A stretch of DNA of 64,000 nucleotides from Petrotoga mobilis SJ95 (GCF_000018605.1 NC_010003.1:1278501-1342500), one strand, 5' to 3'. Numbered from the stretch's first letter, positions 1 through 9,341 are shown. Numbers and translations are program-made. Notes: generated by a model from the sequence alone, not told the origin.

Positions 1-8
1 TTAAAAAA

Positions 9-155
9 TGAGTGGGTAGTAGAACGCTTATTCTTTCTGAACTTTTAAGTTCGTTTAAAAGTTTGTTCGCTACCCACTTTCCGCCCATAAATCCGATACT
101 TGATTGACCTTTCAAGGCCGTATTAGAAGGATGATTGCAAAAGGCGGATCCTCAA
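9..155 (+). ncRNA. Candidate IS110 bridge RNA
   Basis: The 181 bases before the transposase fold into two consecutive stem-loops. The first has a 9-bp outer stem, AGTGGGTAG (11-19) with CTACCCACT (70-78), around an inner hairpin GAACTT/AAGTTC (39-52). The second has CCGCC (81-85) with GGCGG (143-147), then an internal loop, then ATCC-GATAC (91-99) pairing with GTAT and GGAT (120-132). Known IS110 elements encode a bridge RNA in this position, made of stem-loops with internal loops that pair with target and donor DNA. The structure is read by eye; assignment of the loops is inference. Confidence 0.5.
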
Positions 156-181
156 ACAATACTAAAGCGAGGTGAAAAAAT

Positions 182-1444
182 ATGTATTTTGTAGGTATTG
201 ATATTTCTAAAAACTCTTTTCATTACTACATCTCCGATTCAGGTAGGACCAAAATCGATAGTGGTAAATTCAAACAGAATATGAGTGGTTTCACCACTTT
301 CGACAAAATTCTTAAAAAGTTCAACAAAAGAGAGATTATAATTGGTATGGAATCCACTTCTATTTACCATCAACATTTGTTTTCTTATTTACTTAAACAC
401 GATTATGATGTCCATATCATTAATCCCCTTTTGTTGAAAGAATTCAGAAAAAGTGAAACTCTTCGCCATTCTAAAAACGACAACATTGATTCCAAGCTGA
501 TCTCCATTTGGCTGAAAGAAAAGTATCCAGACAACATCCCTTCTTCTAAGGAGATAGATAATTTCACTCAATACTCTCGCGAGATCATTAACCTTTCTGA
601 GGAGATTTCAAGGGTTAAGAATGAAATCAAACGTTATGTCTACCTTTTGTTCCCTGAATTGGAATCTTTTCAATCTAATATCTTTATCAAGAGTTTAATG
701 AATTTATTGTATAACTTCCCTTCTGCAAGGAAGATCGCTACAACCAACAAAAAACAGCTTATTGATGCGATGAAGATAGATAATCAATTGTATTTCGATG
801 AAAATAAGTTGGACCAAATCATTGAACTTTCTAAAAATTCAATAGCAAGTGGCAACGATGCGCATGAGTTAGCTCTTCAAAAAAGAATAGAATTGTTGTT
901 CAAACTTGAATCAGATCAAAAGCTCTTCAAAGAAAAATTGAAAGAAACTTTGAACAATTCATCAAACGATGTAATTAAAAACCAGGTAGAATTAATACAA
1001 TCTCTTGATGGTTTCAATGAAACAGCTTTAAATATTGTAGCAGAAACAGGAGATATTAACCGATTCTATTCTGCTTCTGCCCTGGTGGCTTTCGTTGGCA
1101 TCGATCCTCGTACAGAGGAATCAGGTCAAATGAAAAAAGGCTGGTTCATCAATAGAAAAGGTAACAGATACCTAAGAAAAGCTGTTTACATCGCTGCCAT
1201 CGTTGCTATTCAAAACAATGAATACTTCAAGAATTATTACATGAAACTACGTACTCGAGGTAAATCACATACTGTTGCTGTGTTAGCCGTAGCGGGAAAA
1301 TTGTTGAGAATAATATATTCACTGGTAAAGAGTGGGAAAAAATATGATTCTGACTATCATTACAAATTACAAAATCAAGAACTGAGAGCTCATGGCAATT
1401 ATACAGCAAAAAAATTAAAAAGGAAAAGAGAAATAGTAACCTGA
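182..1444 (+). CDS. IS110-family transposase
   Basis: DEDD-type recombinase of 420 residues, a normal length for the IS110 family. The N-terminal RuvC-like domain shows GIDISK (res 5-10), MESTSIYH near residue 57 and SKNDNIDSKL near residue 98. These supply the acidic residues of the DEDD site. The C-terminal Transposase_20 domain has the QSLDGFNETAL helix-hairpin-helix and the FVGIDPRTEESG motif with the catalytic serine. A good ribosome site (GAGGTG) lies 7 bases before ATG. The frame is open throughout, so the element may be active. Family enzymes act with the bridge RNA encoded next to them. Confidence 0.93.
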   Translation: MYFVGIDISKNSFHYYISDSGRTKIDSGKFKQNMSGFTTFDKILKKFNKREIIIGMESTSIYHQHLFSYLLKHDYDVHIINPLLLKEFRKSETLRHSKNDNIDSKLISIWLKEKYPDNIPSSKEIDNFTQYSREIINLSEEISRVKNEIKRYVYLLFPELESFQSNIFIKSLMNLLYNFPSARKIATTNKKQLIDAMKIDNQLYFDENKLDQIIELSKNSIASGNDAHELALQKRIELLFKLESDQKLFKEKLKETLNNSSNDVIKNQVELIQSLDGFNETALNIVAETGDINRFYSASALVAFVGIDPRTEESGQMKKGWFINRKGNRYLRKAVYIAAIVAIQNNEYFKNYYMKLRTRGKSHTVAVLAVAGKLLRIIYSLVKSGKKYDSDYHYKLQNQELRAHGNYTAKKLKRKREIVT

Positions 1445-1522
1445 ATAAACAACAACTGCTACTTTCAACCTAGAAGTATGACTGAATGAGGATTTTTTAA
1501 ATAGAAAATATTTAAAATTTTT

Positions 1523-2152
1523 TTAATTAAATAGGGGACTATCATACTTGACTTTTAAAATTTCTTCAGGTGAAAGAGGTTCATTATAATAATCCTCATT
1601 CGCATTATCATCTGCTCTTATGTAAGCCCCTTCAACAGACACTCCAGCGTAGAAGCCCTTTGCAATTGAATAAGAATAAATGGAGGCTTGTAATTTATAA
1701 TCTAAATCTGCAGAAAGCTGTCTACCCAATGGTCCAGCAGAAATACCAACTGAACCTCCTAAGGTAAAGTTGTTTCCCATGAACCCTTCCATTCCTTTTT
1801 CATTCATTACAACTAAGATTAACGCTGCGGATTGTACTCCTATTTGTGCTCCCCAGCTTAATCCATATATATTTACAAATGACGGCCCGTACCATTTTCC
1901 TGTTTCACTGTCTTTTCTTAATACAATGCCTTCACCATACTGTCCACCAACCACATAACCCAATTTATAAAATGTAGGAAAGATTACTAAGCCTTCTGAC
2001 AATTCTACTAATTGAACAAAAGCTCCGCTATCTGGTTTTGATAATAACTCTTCTACAGCTAAGAGAGCTTCTTCTACGGTATCTTGAGCAGTGGCATATA
2101 AGCTAAATGAAAACAGTAGGATAATGAGAGTTGCTAAAATACTTTTTTTCAT
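1523..2152 (-). CDS. SYLF/Ysc84-domain secreted lipid-binding protein
   Basis: A 209-residue protein with a clear signal peptide (KK, hydrophobic residues 5-20, cleavage near ATAQ). The rest matches the SYLF/Ysc84 family: LVIFPTFYKLGYVVGGQYGEG, the YGPSFVNIYGLSWGAQIGVQSA stretch split by glycines, and the late GISAGPLGRQ motif. Family members bind phospholipids or sit in the periplasm or outer membrane; the exact role is unknown. It stands alone, next to the IS110 element, with a ribosome site (GAGGGGATG) upstream. Confidence is high for the family and low for function. Confidence 0.8.
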   Translation of the reverse strand: MKKSILATLIILLFSFSLYATAQDTVEEALLAVEELLSKPDSGAFVQLVELSEGLVIFPTFYKLGYVVGGQYGEGIVLRKDSETGKWYGPSFVNIYGLSWGAQIGVQSAALILVVMNEKGMEGFMGNNFTLGGSVGISAGPLGRQLSADLDYKLQASIYSYSIAKGFYAGVSVEGAYIRADDNANEDYYNEPLSPEEILKVKYDSPLFN

Positions 2153-2291
2153 TTTTCATCCCCTCGCTTTTAAAACTTTACTTTGTTTAGAAACTTTAAG
2201 GCTGATTAGTCTAATAAAAATTTTTACTTTTTCGATTCTCTCTTAATATTATATCAAATAAAAAGATTATTTAAAAACGATGTATTTATTA

Positions 2292-3035
2292 CTAAATAAT
2301 AATGGCTACGAGTCCGATAGCAAAACAATAATATGAAAAATATTTTAGTTTTCCAACCAGTACCGTTTTTTTCAGTAGATACAGACCAAACAAACCAAAC
2401 ACGAACGCAAACAACCCTCCTAAAATTACCCAAGGAGAAAAAGTAACCTTATTTATTTCAAAAATACCCGCCCCAAAGGTTACAGGAAGGCTCATCAAAA
2501 AGGAATATTTTAGGGCATCTTCCCTTTTTGTTTTCATTAAAAGAGCACCGAACAACGTTGCACCGCTTCTAGATATCCCTGGAAATATTGCAAGGGCTTG
2601 CATGAGACCTATAATCAAGGCATCAACATAAGTTATCTGTGTTAAACTCTTTTTACCTTTTAGTGTGTCAGAAATTAATAAAAAGACGGCTGTTACCATT
2701 AAAAAAACTCCAATCAATGTAAGAGAAGAAAAGGCTGATTCGATCAAAGATTCCAAGGTAAAACCTACAACAGCAGCTGGGATTGAGGAAATGATTAATT
2801 TAAGGATTAGAGTAAGTGATTCTTTTTCCCATTTAAAGAGTCCCTTGATCAAATTGACAACTTCTTTCCAAACAAAGAACAATACGGCAAAAAAGGTGGA
2901 TAAATGAAGAAGGGCGAAATACGGTACGTTGGTGTCGATGTTCATAAAGGATGAAAATAATGCCAGATGTCCTGAACTGGATACTGGTAGAAATTCCGTT
3001 AGACCTTGTACGATTCCTAAAATGATTTCTCTCAC
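2292..3035 (-). CDS. uppP: Undecaprenyl-diphosphate phosphatase
   Basis: Integral membrane enzyme that dephosphorylates undecaprenyl diphosphate to recycle the lipid carrier of peptidoglycan synthesis. Family signatures are visible: GLTEFLPVSSSGHL at residues 11-24, containing the catalytic glutamate, and FPGISRSGAT in the middle. About seven hydrophobic segments span 247 residues, close to the usual length. The start is GTG at 3035, with AGGAGG six bases upstream. It follows aroQ on the same strand, separated by a 170-base GC-rich repeat block, so co-transcription with the aro genes is possible but unproven. Confidence 0.95.
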   Translation of the reverse strand: MREIILGIVQGLTEFLPVSSSGHLALFSSFMNIDTNVPYFALLHLSTFFAVLFFVWKEVVNLIKGLFKWEKESLTLILKLIISSIPAAVVGFTLESLIESAFSSLTLIGVFLMVTAVFLLISDTLKGKKSLTQITYVDALIIGLMQALAIFPGISRSGATLFGALLMKTKREDALKYSFLMSLPVTFGAGIFEINKVTFSPWVILGGLFAFVFGLFGLYLLKKTVLVGKLKYFSYYCFAIGLVAIII

Positions 3036-3089
3036 TTTTTACCTCCTAAGTTGATAGATTTTTATAGTATTTTTATAAGCTCTAAAAAC

Positions 3090-3200
3090 TTGATAGATAG
3101 CGCCCCTTCGCCCCGCTCCCCACCCATAAGGAAAGGCTTGGTAAGCCATCGCCCCGCTCCCCACCCATAAGGAAAGGTTTGGTAAGCCATCGCCCCGCTC
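3090..3200 (-). repeat. GC-rich palindromic repeat block, tandem
   Basis: Between aroQ and uppP the unit GCCCCGCTCCCCACCCATAA (plus strand) followed by GGAAAGG and TTGGTAAGC occurs twice in tandem with a partial third copy. It belongs to the window-wide GC-rich repeat family and contrasts sharply with the AT-rich surroundings. Confidence 0.8.
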
Positions 3201-3206
3201 CCCACT

Positions 3207-3632
3207 TCAACCTTTCAACTTTTCTTTTAGGTATTCTAAAGCTAATATATATCCATAGAATCCTAGTCCAGATATGACCCCATCGCATGAGGAAGAGGTA
3301 ACAGATGTTTGCCTAAAACTTTCCCTTGCCATGATATTTGTTAGATGAACCTCCACTTTCGGCACATTTACAATTTCTAAGGCATCTCTTATCGCATAAG
3401 AATAATGTGTATAAGCACCAGGATTGATTATTAAAGCTTCAAAATCCAATTTTTGAATTCTATCAATGATTTGACCTTCCGAATTGGATTGAAAAAACTC
3501 AACATCTATACTATTATTTTGTGCAAAATGGTTTATCTGGTCTTTTAAATCTTCGTAGGTTTCAGTTCCATAGATATCTTTAGGACGTTTCCCTAACATA
3601 TTCAAGTTAGGACCGTTTATTATCAGAATCAA
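3207..3632 (-). CDS. aroQ: 3-dehydroquinate dehydratase, type II
   Basis: Converts 3-dehydroquinate to 3-dehydroshikimate, third step of the shikimate pathway. The 141-residue length fits the type II (dodecameric) family. Motifs: GPNLNMLGKR at residues 7-16, the catalytic Tyr in DIYG (res 19-22), FQSNSEGQIID, NPGAYTHYS, and EVHLTNIMARESFR with the active-site arginine. Its start overlaps the end of aroKB by 4 bases (ATGA), so translation is coupled. Last aro gene of the operon. Confidence 0.96.
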   Translation of the reverse strand: MILIINGPNLNMLGKRPKDIYGTETYEDLKDQINHFAQNNSIDVEFFQSNSEGQIIDRIQKLDFEALIINPGAYTHYSYAIRDALEIVNVPKVEVHLTNIMARESFRQTSVTSSSCDGVISGLGFYGYILALEYLKEKLKG

Positions 3633-5116
3633 AAGATTTCACCTTCTTTTATTGTGATTTCTTCTATTATAATATTTCCTGGTGACTTTAAAATTGGCAT
3701 TTTTATTTTTTGATTTGCCCCTATTTTTTTGTCATTTGATAAATAATAATATATGTCTTTTTCATCTATTTGAATGTTTCTAACTTTTTCAGGAACAAGT
3801 GCTTCTAATGTATCTTTAATTTCTAGATAATCTTTTTCTTCCAAATATTTTTTCTTGTAAAAAAACTCTATTTCTTTGATCAAACCCCATCCAACCGATA
3901 ACCCATGTGCGATTCCTGTAGTGGCTTCAAAGGCGTGACCTAAAGTGTGTCCAAGATTTAAACAACTTCTCAACCCCGTATCTTTGAAATCTTGTTCCAC
4001 TATACGAAGTTTTTCCTCTACGGATCTTTTAATAAAAAAAGATAATTTATCTAGATTCCTGTTAAGTATTTCTTGCAAATTCTCTTTAAAATACTCATAA
4101 AAATCATTCCCTGAGATCAATGCCATTTTATAACCTTCGATTAAACCTTCTATGAATGTTTCGTCATCTAAAGATAATATGGAAAGTGGGTCTATAACCA
4201 CTTCTATGGGTAAGTTTATCGTTCCCACGACATTTTTGTATTTTTTGAAATCTATTCCATTTTTTCCGCCTATTGCAGCATCGATCTGAGAAAGAAGTGT
4301 GGTAGGGTAAAATGAAAAGTTCATTCCCCTTTTGTAAGTGGAGCCAACAAAACCTGTAAAATCGGTTATAGTTCCTCCACCAATCCCAAGAAGCAAATTA
4401 TCTCTAGAGACATTGTTTTCAAGTAGATATTCGTAAGCCCTTATTACAAGAGAGATGTCTTTTGTTTTTTCCCCGTTCGGTAAGACAAGTTTTTTCTGTG
4501 GCAGGTACTCTCCGTATAGTTCATTGACCTTTTCGCTGGTGAAAACTATGGAATCTGGGGGGGGAGACTTTAGGCTTCCTGCATTTATTGATACTTTTTG
4601 AAAAGATGAATCAATTTCAAAATGGTTTTTAATATCGTATTGGTAGAGGATTTTAGCCACCGATTCCCATTCAGTCAAATTTGTGATATCAACCGTTTTG
4701 AATTGTTCATACAATTCTTTTCTATCTTTGTAGATCTTTATAATATTTTCTTTGTTGTTTGCAAGAAGGGGCCTATTTTCTAAACTTACGCGATCTTTAA
4801 GCTTTTCAGGAGTTACTTTCAGATATATGGCATTTTCTTTTTTTAATATAGCTCTATTTTTAGCACTTAAGATTATTCCTCCTCCAGTTGATACAACGAA
4901 GGAATTAGTGTTTTCAGCTAATTTTTCGAGGATAGTACTTTCCAGTTTTCTGAAGTATTCTTCACCGTATTTTTCAAAGATATCTTTTATTTTAAGATTT
5001 TCATTTTTTTCAATTTCATCATCTGTGTCGATATGGGGTATGGAAAGTACTTTTGAAATCTTTTTTGCAAGGGTAGTTTTTCCAGACCCCATCATTCCTA
5101 CCAAGAAGATTTTCAT
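3629..5116 (-). CDS. aroKB: Bifunctional shikimate kinase / 3-dehydroquinate synthase
   Basis: A fusion of two non-consecutive shikimate-pathway enzymes in 495 residues. Residues 1-165 form shikimate kinase: Walker A GMMGSGKTT (7-15), DTDDEIE and STGGGI. Residues about 170-495 form dehydroquinate synthase: GGGTITDFTGFVGSTYKRG, YPTTLLSQIDAAIGGKNG, the metal ligands in EGLIEGYK and NLGHTLGHAFE, and HGLSVGWG. This AroK-AroB order is known from Thermotogales and supports the taxonomic placement. All catalytic motifs of both halves are intact, in contrast to the degenerate AroB-like gene at 41730-42719. It lies between aroC and aroQ. Confidence 0.95.
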   Translation of the reverse strand: MKIFLVGMMGSGKTTLAKKISKVLSIPHIDTDDEIEKNENLKIKDIFEKYGEEYFRKLESTILEKLAENTNSFVVSTGGGIILSAKNRAILKKENAIYLKVTPEKLKDRVSLENRPLLANNKENIIKIYKDRKELYEQFKTVDITNLTEWESVAKILYQYDIKNHFEIDSSFQKVSINAGSLKSPPPDSIVFTSEKVNELYGEYLPQKKLVLPNGEKTKDISLVIRAYEYLLENNVSRDNLLLGIGGGTITDFTGFVGSTYKRGMNFSFYPTTLLSQIDAAIGGKNGIDFKKYKNVVGTINLPIEVVIDPLSILSLDDETFIEGLIEGYKMALISGNDFYEYFKENLQEILNRNLDKLSFFIKRSVEEKLRIVEQDFKDTGLRSCLNLGHTLGHAFEATTGIAHGLSVGWGLIKEIEFFYKKKYLEEKDYLEIKDTLEALVPEKVRNIQIDEKDIYYYLSNDKKIGANQKIKMPILKSPGNIIIEEITIKEGEIF

Positions 5117-5127
5117 CGAATATCACC

Positions 5128-6234
5128 TTATTTCTTGAAGTATCTATCTTTTATAAGTTCAATGTTGTCGTTTCCAAATCCGTCTATAATTTCTTCCATC
5201 AATATAATAGCCAGAGTGCATTCTGTTATTACAGTCGCAGCGGGAATAATAACAGAATCAGATCTTATGTAAGGGCCTTCTTTTGATTCTTTGGTTTTAA
5301 GATCCACAGAAGGCAGAGGACTTGCAAGTGTTGAAATAGGTTTGAAGTACGTAGTAACGACTATGTTTTCTCCATTTGTTATCCCCGCTTCTATGCCACC
5401 TGCGTAATTCTTTGTTCTTCGTATAACCCCATCTTCAACTGTAAAAGGATCTTGGAATTCAGAGCCAGGTATACTTACATCTTCTTTGCCTATAAAAACC
5501 CCTTTCACAGAAGGGATCGACATAAAGTATTTTCCTATTTTTGAATCAACTCTGTTCAAAACATCGGCGTAACTTCCCAATCCAGGTTTCACATTTGTGG
5601 CGAATGTTTTTACACTGCCTCCCAAGGTGGTTGCTTTTTTTAGGGCATTTTCTTTTATTTCTTCCATCATTTTTTCAGAAATATCTTCAAAAGGACATTG
5701 AACTTCCGATTCATTTCTTTTTTGAATATAGTAAGTGAAATCTTTTTGGATTTCTTCGAACCTTTCTTCTTCAACACTGACTTTTCCGATCGATTTTACA
5801 AAACTCATCGTTGTAATACCGAAATTTTCAAGAAATTGTTTGGCAACGCTCCCTATCGCAGTGAGTACACTTGTCCAGCGCGCGCTGTTTCTTTCCGTGT
5901 ATATATTCAAGTCATCTAATCTGTATTTATACCAACAGGAATAATCCCCATGTCCAGGCCTTGGAATATGTCTTTCTTCTTTAATGGGATTTTTTGCTTT
6001 GTTGTTTATAATTAAAACCAATGGAGCTCCAGTAGTTATTCCCTCCCATAATCCGGAAACGATTATTACTTCATCTTTTTCTAATTTCATCCTGTTCCCA
6101 CGGCCGTACCCTAACTGTCTTCTTCTTAGGTCTGTGTTTATTTTTTCTATATCTATCTTTAACCCTGCTGGTATTTCTTCTATTAATCCAATCATCTGTG
6201 GACCATGTGAATCTCCAGCTATCTTTACTTGCAT
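5128..6234 (-). CDS. aroC: Chorismate synthase
   Basis: Converts 5-enolpyruvylshikimate-3-phosphate to chorismate with reduced FMN. The protein of 368 residues begins MQVKIAGDSHGPQ, the family N-terminal motif. Other signatures: RRRQLGYGRGNRMKLE, RPGHGDYSCWYKYR, ARWTS near the FMN site, GGIEAGITNGE, and TLASPLPSVD near the C-terminus. An upstream in-frame codon exists at 6270, but the internal ATG at 6234 has GAGGTG six bases before it and matches the family start, so it was chosen. It sits one base from the aroE stop. Confidence 0.96.
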   Translation of the reverse strand: MQVKIAGDSHGPQMIGLIEEIPAGLKIDIEKINTDLRRRQLGYGRGNRMKLEKDEVIIVSGLWEGITTGAPLVLIINNKAKNPIKEERHIPRPGHGDYSCWYKYRLDDLNIYTERNSARWTSVLTAIGSVAKQFLENFGITTMSFVKSIGKVSVEEERFEEIQKDFTYYIQKRNESEVQCPFEDISEKMMEEIKENALKKATTLGGSVKTFATNVKPGLGSYADVLNRVDSKIGKYFMSIPSVKGVFIGKEDVSIPGSEFQDPFTVEDGVIRRTKNYAGGIEAGITNGENIVVTTYFKPISTLASPLPSVDLKTKESKEGPYIRSDSVIIPAATVITECTLAIILMEEIIDGFGNDNIELIKDRYFKK

Positions 6235-6235
6235 T

Positions 6236-7024
6236 TTATTCACCTCGAGCAAAAGTTTTAAAAGTTTCATCGAATATTTCTGGTGTATAAATCTGCCAAA
6301 TCTTCAAATTTTCAATTGCTTGATGGTACCAAAAAGTACGTCCATCTATACATTTAATATTGCTTTCTTTTGCAATCTTTTGGAGAGGGGTATTATTGTA
6401 AACAATATCGTAAATTAGAGATAGATTGGAAAGATCGCTAACTTCTAAATTAAATGATTCTCCAAACATTCCAATAGAAGTGGCGTTTATGAAGGTTTTA
6501 GAACTAAGGATTATGCTTTGTAGGTGGTCAAAAGATTCTATTTTTATATCTATTTTTGACAAGAAAATCTTTCTTAATTTTTCTGCTCTTTCTACCGTTC
6601 GATTTACAAGAAACAACTTTTTTATACCCATTTTGTACAAAGCGTAGATGATGGATTTACTCGCACCACCCGCTCCAACTAAAAGTACTGGTTCTTGCAG
6701 CATCGATGATTTTAACGAGTTATAAAAGCCTTTCCAATCTGTGTTGTAACCCTTATTGTTGAAAATACAGTTAACCGCATTTATTTCTTTGGCTTCTTCA
6801 ACAGGTTCGACGTATTTAATCACTTTTTCTTTGAATGGAACCGTAACGTTGAGTCCATGGTAAGAATCAATATATTTGTTAATTTCATCATCAAAATTAT
6901 CAGGTGCTATAACAATATCTTCATATACAGCATCGATGTTAGCTTTTTTAAAGTATTCATTAAAAACCCTTTTTGATAAGCTTTCTTTGTGAGGGTATTC
7001 TAATAATCCGAATTTTTTCATCAT
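6236..7024 (-). CDS. aroE: Shikimate dehydrogenase
   Basis: NADPH-dependent reduction of 3-dehydroshikimate to shikimate. The N-terminal substrate domain is short and lacks the usual GHSLSP motif, showing KESLSKRVFNEYFKK instead. The catalytic lysine in GLNVTVPFKE and the aspartate in NTDWKGF are present. The cofactor-binding loop GAGGASKSIIYAL is clear, followed by NRTVERAEKL and NATSIGM. The length of 262 is typical. The start overlaps the aroA stop (ATGATG region), implying translational coupling. Confidence 0.93.
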   Translation of the reverse strand: MMKKFGLLEYPHKESLSKRVFNEYFKKANIDAVYEDIVIAPDNFDDEINKYIDSYHGLNVTVPFKEKVIKYVEPVEEAKEINAVNCIFNNKGYNTDWKGFYNSLKSSMLQEPVLLVGAGGASKSIIYALYKMGIKKLFLVNRTVERAEKLRKIFLSKIDIKIESFDHLQSIILSSKTFINATSIGMFGESFNLEVSDLSNLSLIYDIVYNNTPLQKIAKESNIKCIDGRTFWYHQAIENLKIWQIYTPEIFDETFKTFARGE

Positions 7025-8319
7025 ATACTCCTTATCTTCTCAAAAATCTCTGTAAATTCCGGGAAAGATATATTCACGCATTCAAAATTATCAATTTCTA
7101 TTGGATTATCTGCGATCAATCCGGCTATAGCAAGTGACATGGCTATTCTATGATCGTTGTAACTTTCACAAGTACAGTTTCCTCGTATTTTCTGATTGCC
7201 AATTATATCAAAACCATCTTCTTTTTCTAAAATATCTATGCCTAATTTTTTTAATTCTCTGGTGATTGCTCTTATTCTGTCTGTTTCTTTGTAACGTAAT
7301 TCTTTTGCGTCTTTTATAGTTGTTTTCCCTTTCGCTTGGGTAGCAGCTATCGCCAGTATAGGGATTTCATCGATAATCAAAGGAATCATCTCACCTTTTA
7401 TTTCAACACCTTTTAACGAACTACTTTTTACGAGTAAATCCCCAACTGGCTCATTGTTTAATGTTTTTTCGTTGATTATCTTTATATCCGCTCCCATCAT
7501 CTTCAACACGGATAATATGCCAGTTCTAGTTGGGTTGATTCCCACATTTTTTATCAATAACGTCGAGTTTTTTGTTATAAGGGCAGCAACTATGAAAAAG
7601 GATGCGGATGATAGATCACCCGGTACAAAGAACTCCCGACCTTCAAGATTTTTAGTGAGACCTCGGATAACAACAGTTGTATCTTTTTGAGCGATATCAG
7701 CACCAAAATATTTTAACATCCTTTCAGTATGATCACGAGATTTGGCGGGTTCTATTACTTGAGTTTCTCCTTTTGCATACAAAGCTGCCAACAAAATTGC
7801 AGATTTAACTTGGGCGCTTGCAACTGGAGTTTTATAAACAAGGGGGGATATATCTTTCGTCCCCAATATTGTGATGGGAGCAAATTCGCCATTTTTCCTG
7901 GCAAAAAAACGTCCACCCATTTTACTTAGTGGATCTATGACTCTTTTCATAGGCCTTTCCCTCAAAGAGTCGTCCCCTGTAATTACACTGTAAAAATTTT
8001 GAGCCGATAATACACCCATCATTAAGCGCATTGTGGTTCCAGAGTTTTTTGCGTTTAGAACGTTTGATGGTTCAATGAAATTATCCTTTCCCTTACCCTC
8101 TACAATTACCTCATCTTCGCTAATTTGTTTGATACTGGCGCCTATTGAATTTAATATATTTAACGTACTTAAGGTATCTTCAGAACTTAAAAAATTGTGT
8201 ATTTTTGTTTCACCTTCAGCGAGGGAACCAATGATTAGTGCCCTGTGTGATATTGATTTATCACCTGGTAGGGTGATCTCTGCATTTATATTTTCTGTTG
8301 GAGTTACTTCAATTTTCAT
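7021..8319 (-). CDS. aroA: 3-phosphoshikimate 1-carboxyvinyltransferase (EPSP synthase)
   Basis: Transfers enolpyruvyl from phosphoenolpyruvate to shikimate-3-phosphate. The 432-residue protein shows LPGDKSISHRALIIGSLAEG at the N-terminus, LNAKNSGTTMRLMMG, SAQVKSAILLAAL, the GDLSSASFF segment, ELRYKETDRI and YNDHRIAMSLAIAG, all diagnostic. A ribosome site (GGAGG) precedes ATG. The gap of 180 bases to tyrA contains a GC-rich repeat, the only sizeable break inside the aro operon. Confidence 0.97.
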   Translation of the reverse strand: MKIEVTPTENINAEITLPGDKSISHRALIIGSLAEGETKIHNFLSSEDTLSTLNILNSIGASIKQISEDEVIVEGKGKDNFIEPSNVLNAKNSGTTMRLMMGVLSAQNFYSVITGDDSLRERPMKRVIDPLSKMGGRFFARKNGEFAPITILGTKDISPLVYKTPVASAQVKSAILLAALYAKGETQVIEPAKSRDHTERMLKYFGADIAQKDTTVVIRGLTKNLEGREFFVPGDLSSASFFIVAALITKNSTLLIKNVGINPTRTGILSVLKMMGADIKIINEKTLNNEPVGDLLVKSSSLKGVEIKGEMIPLIIDEIPILAIAATQAKGKTTIKDAKELRYKETDRIRAITRELKKLGIDILEKEDGFDIIGNQKIRGNCTCESYNDHRIAMSLAIAGLIADNPIEIDNFECVNISFPEFTEIFEKIRSI

Positions 8320-8374
8320 CTTTACCTCCTTGTACTTCGTTTTTTGCCTCCCCTAGAAATTTTGAAAACTTTAT

Positions 8375-8445
8375 AAATAGCGCCCTTTCACCCCGCTCCC
8401 CACCCTTCTAAGGAAGGCACCCCGTACCCCTTTAAAAATCTAAAT
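8375..8445 (-). repeat. GC-rich palindromic repeat copy
   Basis: A single copy (GCGCCCTTTCACCCCGCTCC on the plus strand, then CACCCTTCTAAGGAAGG) in the tyrA-aroA gap. The remaining bases of this 180-base gap show no gene or convincing terminator. Confidence 0.75.
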
Positions 8446-8498
8446 CTAATTCTTGAAACTCGTTTTAGTACCCCCTTGTCCATTTCAACACATTGCCT

Positions 8499-9341
8499 TT
8501 ACAACTCAAATTTGCTGATTTTGATCAAATCATCTTTTATTTCATTGTATTTATCTTCGATTAAATCTTTCTTGAAGGCAGTTAACTCTTTTTCAAAATT
8601 CTCTATGGCACGCAGTATATTCTCTTTGTTTTGTTTGAATATATCGATCCACATTTGGGGATCGCTTTTTGATAACCTTGTTGTGTCTTTAAAACCAGTT
8701 CCGACTAATTTTAGATAATTTTCATTATCTTCTTTTAAATTCATCAGAGTTTTTACTAGATAATAAGCAATTATCTGCGGCAGATGACTTGTTGTTGAAA
8801 GAATTTCATCGTGAGTTTTAGCATCTATTATTATTGGAATGGCTCCGATTTTTGTGATCAACCTTTCAAACTTATTAAAATATATTTGGTCACAATTAGC
8901 ACTTTTTATCAATACATATTTTTTGCCTTTGAATAAATTCGCCTTGGCGTTTAATGGACCAGACTTTTCTGATCCTGCCAATGGATGACCTCCTATGAAA
9001 TTGACCCTTTTGTTTTTAAAAGTATCAAAGAGTTGCATAATTTCATATTTAGTACTACCCACATCAGTTACAACTGTATTTTCTTTTACTAGACTAATTG
9101 TATCATGTAAAATACTTTTTATACTTTCTACTGGCGTTGCAAAAATTATTAAATCCGCTTTTGAAATTTCTGATATTTTGGCAGGTTCATCGATGGCTCC
9201 TAACTTTAAAGCTTCTTTTAAAGAGTTACTATCGATATCGTATCCAATGATATTTTTAACTTCTTTTGTTTCTTTAAAGGCTAGAGCTAATGAAGTTCCA
9301 ACCAATCCAGTGCCAACAATTATTGCGGTATTGAATAACAT
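8499..9341 (-). CDS. tyrA: Prephenate dehydrogenase
   Basis: NAD-dependent oxidative decarboxylation of prephenate toward tyrosine. The Rossmann motif GTGLVGTSLALAF lies at residues 11-23. The family motifs DVGSTK, GGHPLAGSEKSG and STTSHLPQIIAYYL (catalytic histidine) follow. The length of 280 matches the monofunctional enzyme without a chorismate mutase domain or ACT domain. No chorismate mutase or prephenate dehydratase gene is seen in the window, so those Phe/Tyr steps must be encoded elsewhere. Confidence 0.93.
   Translation of the reverse strand: MLFNTAIIVGTGLVGTSLALAFKETKEVKNIIGYDIDSNSLKEALKLGAIDEPAKISEISKADLIIFATPVESIKSILHDTISLVKENTVVTDVGSTKYEIMQLFDTFKNKRVNFIGGHPLAGSEKSGPLNAKANLFKGKKYVLIKSANCDQIYFNKFERLITKIGAIPIIIDAKTHDEILSTTSHLPQIIAYYLVKTLMNLKEDNENYLKLVGTGFKDTTRLSKSDPQMWIDIFKQNKENILRAIENFEKELTAFKKDLIEDKYNEIKDDLIKISKFEL

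Larger units (their letters stand above)
1..1500 (+). mobile_element. IS110-family insertion sequence (ends not resolved)
   Basis: The element consists of a structured non-coding leader and one DEDD transposase gene. IS110 elements lack clear terminal inverted repeats, and none is seen here, so both ends are approximate. The left end may lie upstream of the window. The right end is somewhere between the transposase stop at 1444 and the 3' end of the SYLF gene at 1523. Confidence 0.7.

Noticed and set aside
3082-3288. 68-codon open frame overlapping aroQ on the minus strand
   Set aside because: It reads the aroQ end in another frame and then the GC-rich repeat; no ribosome site or homology.
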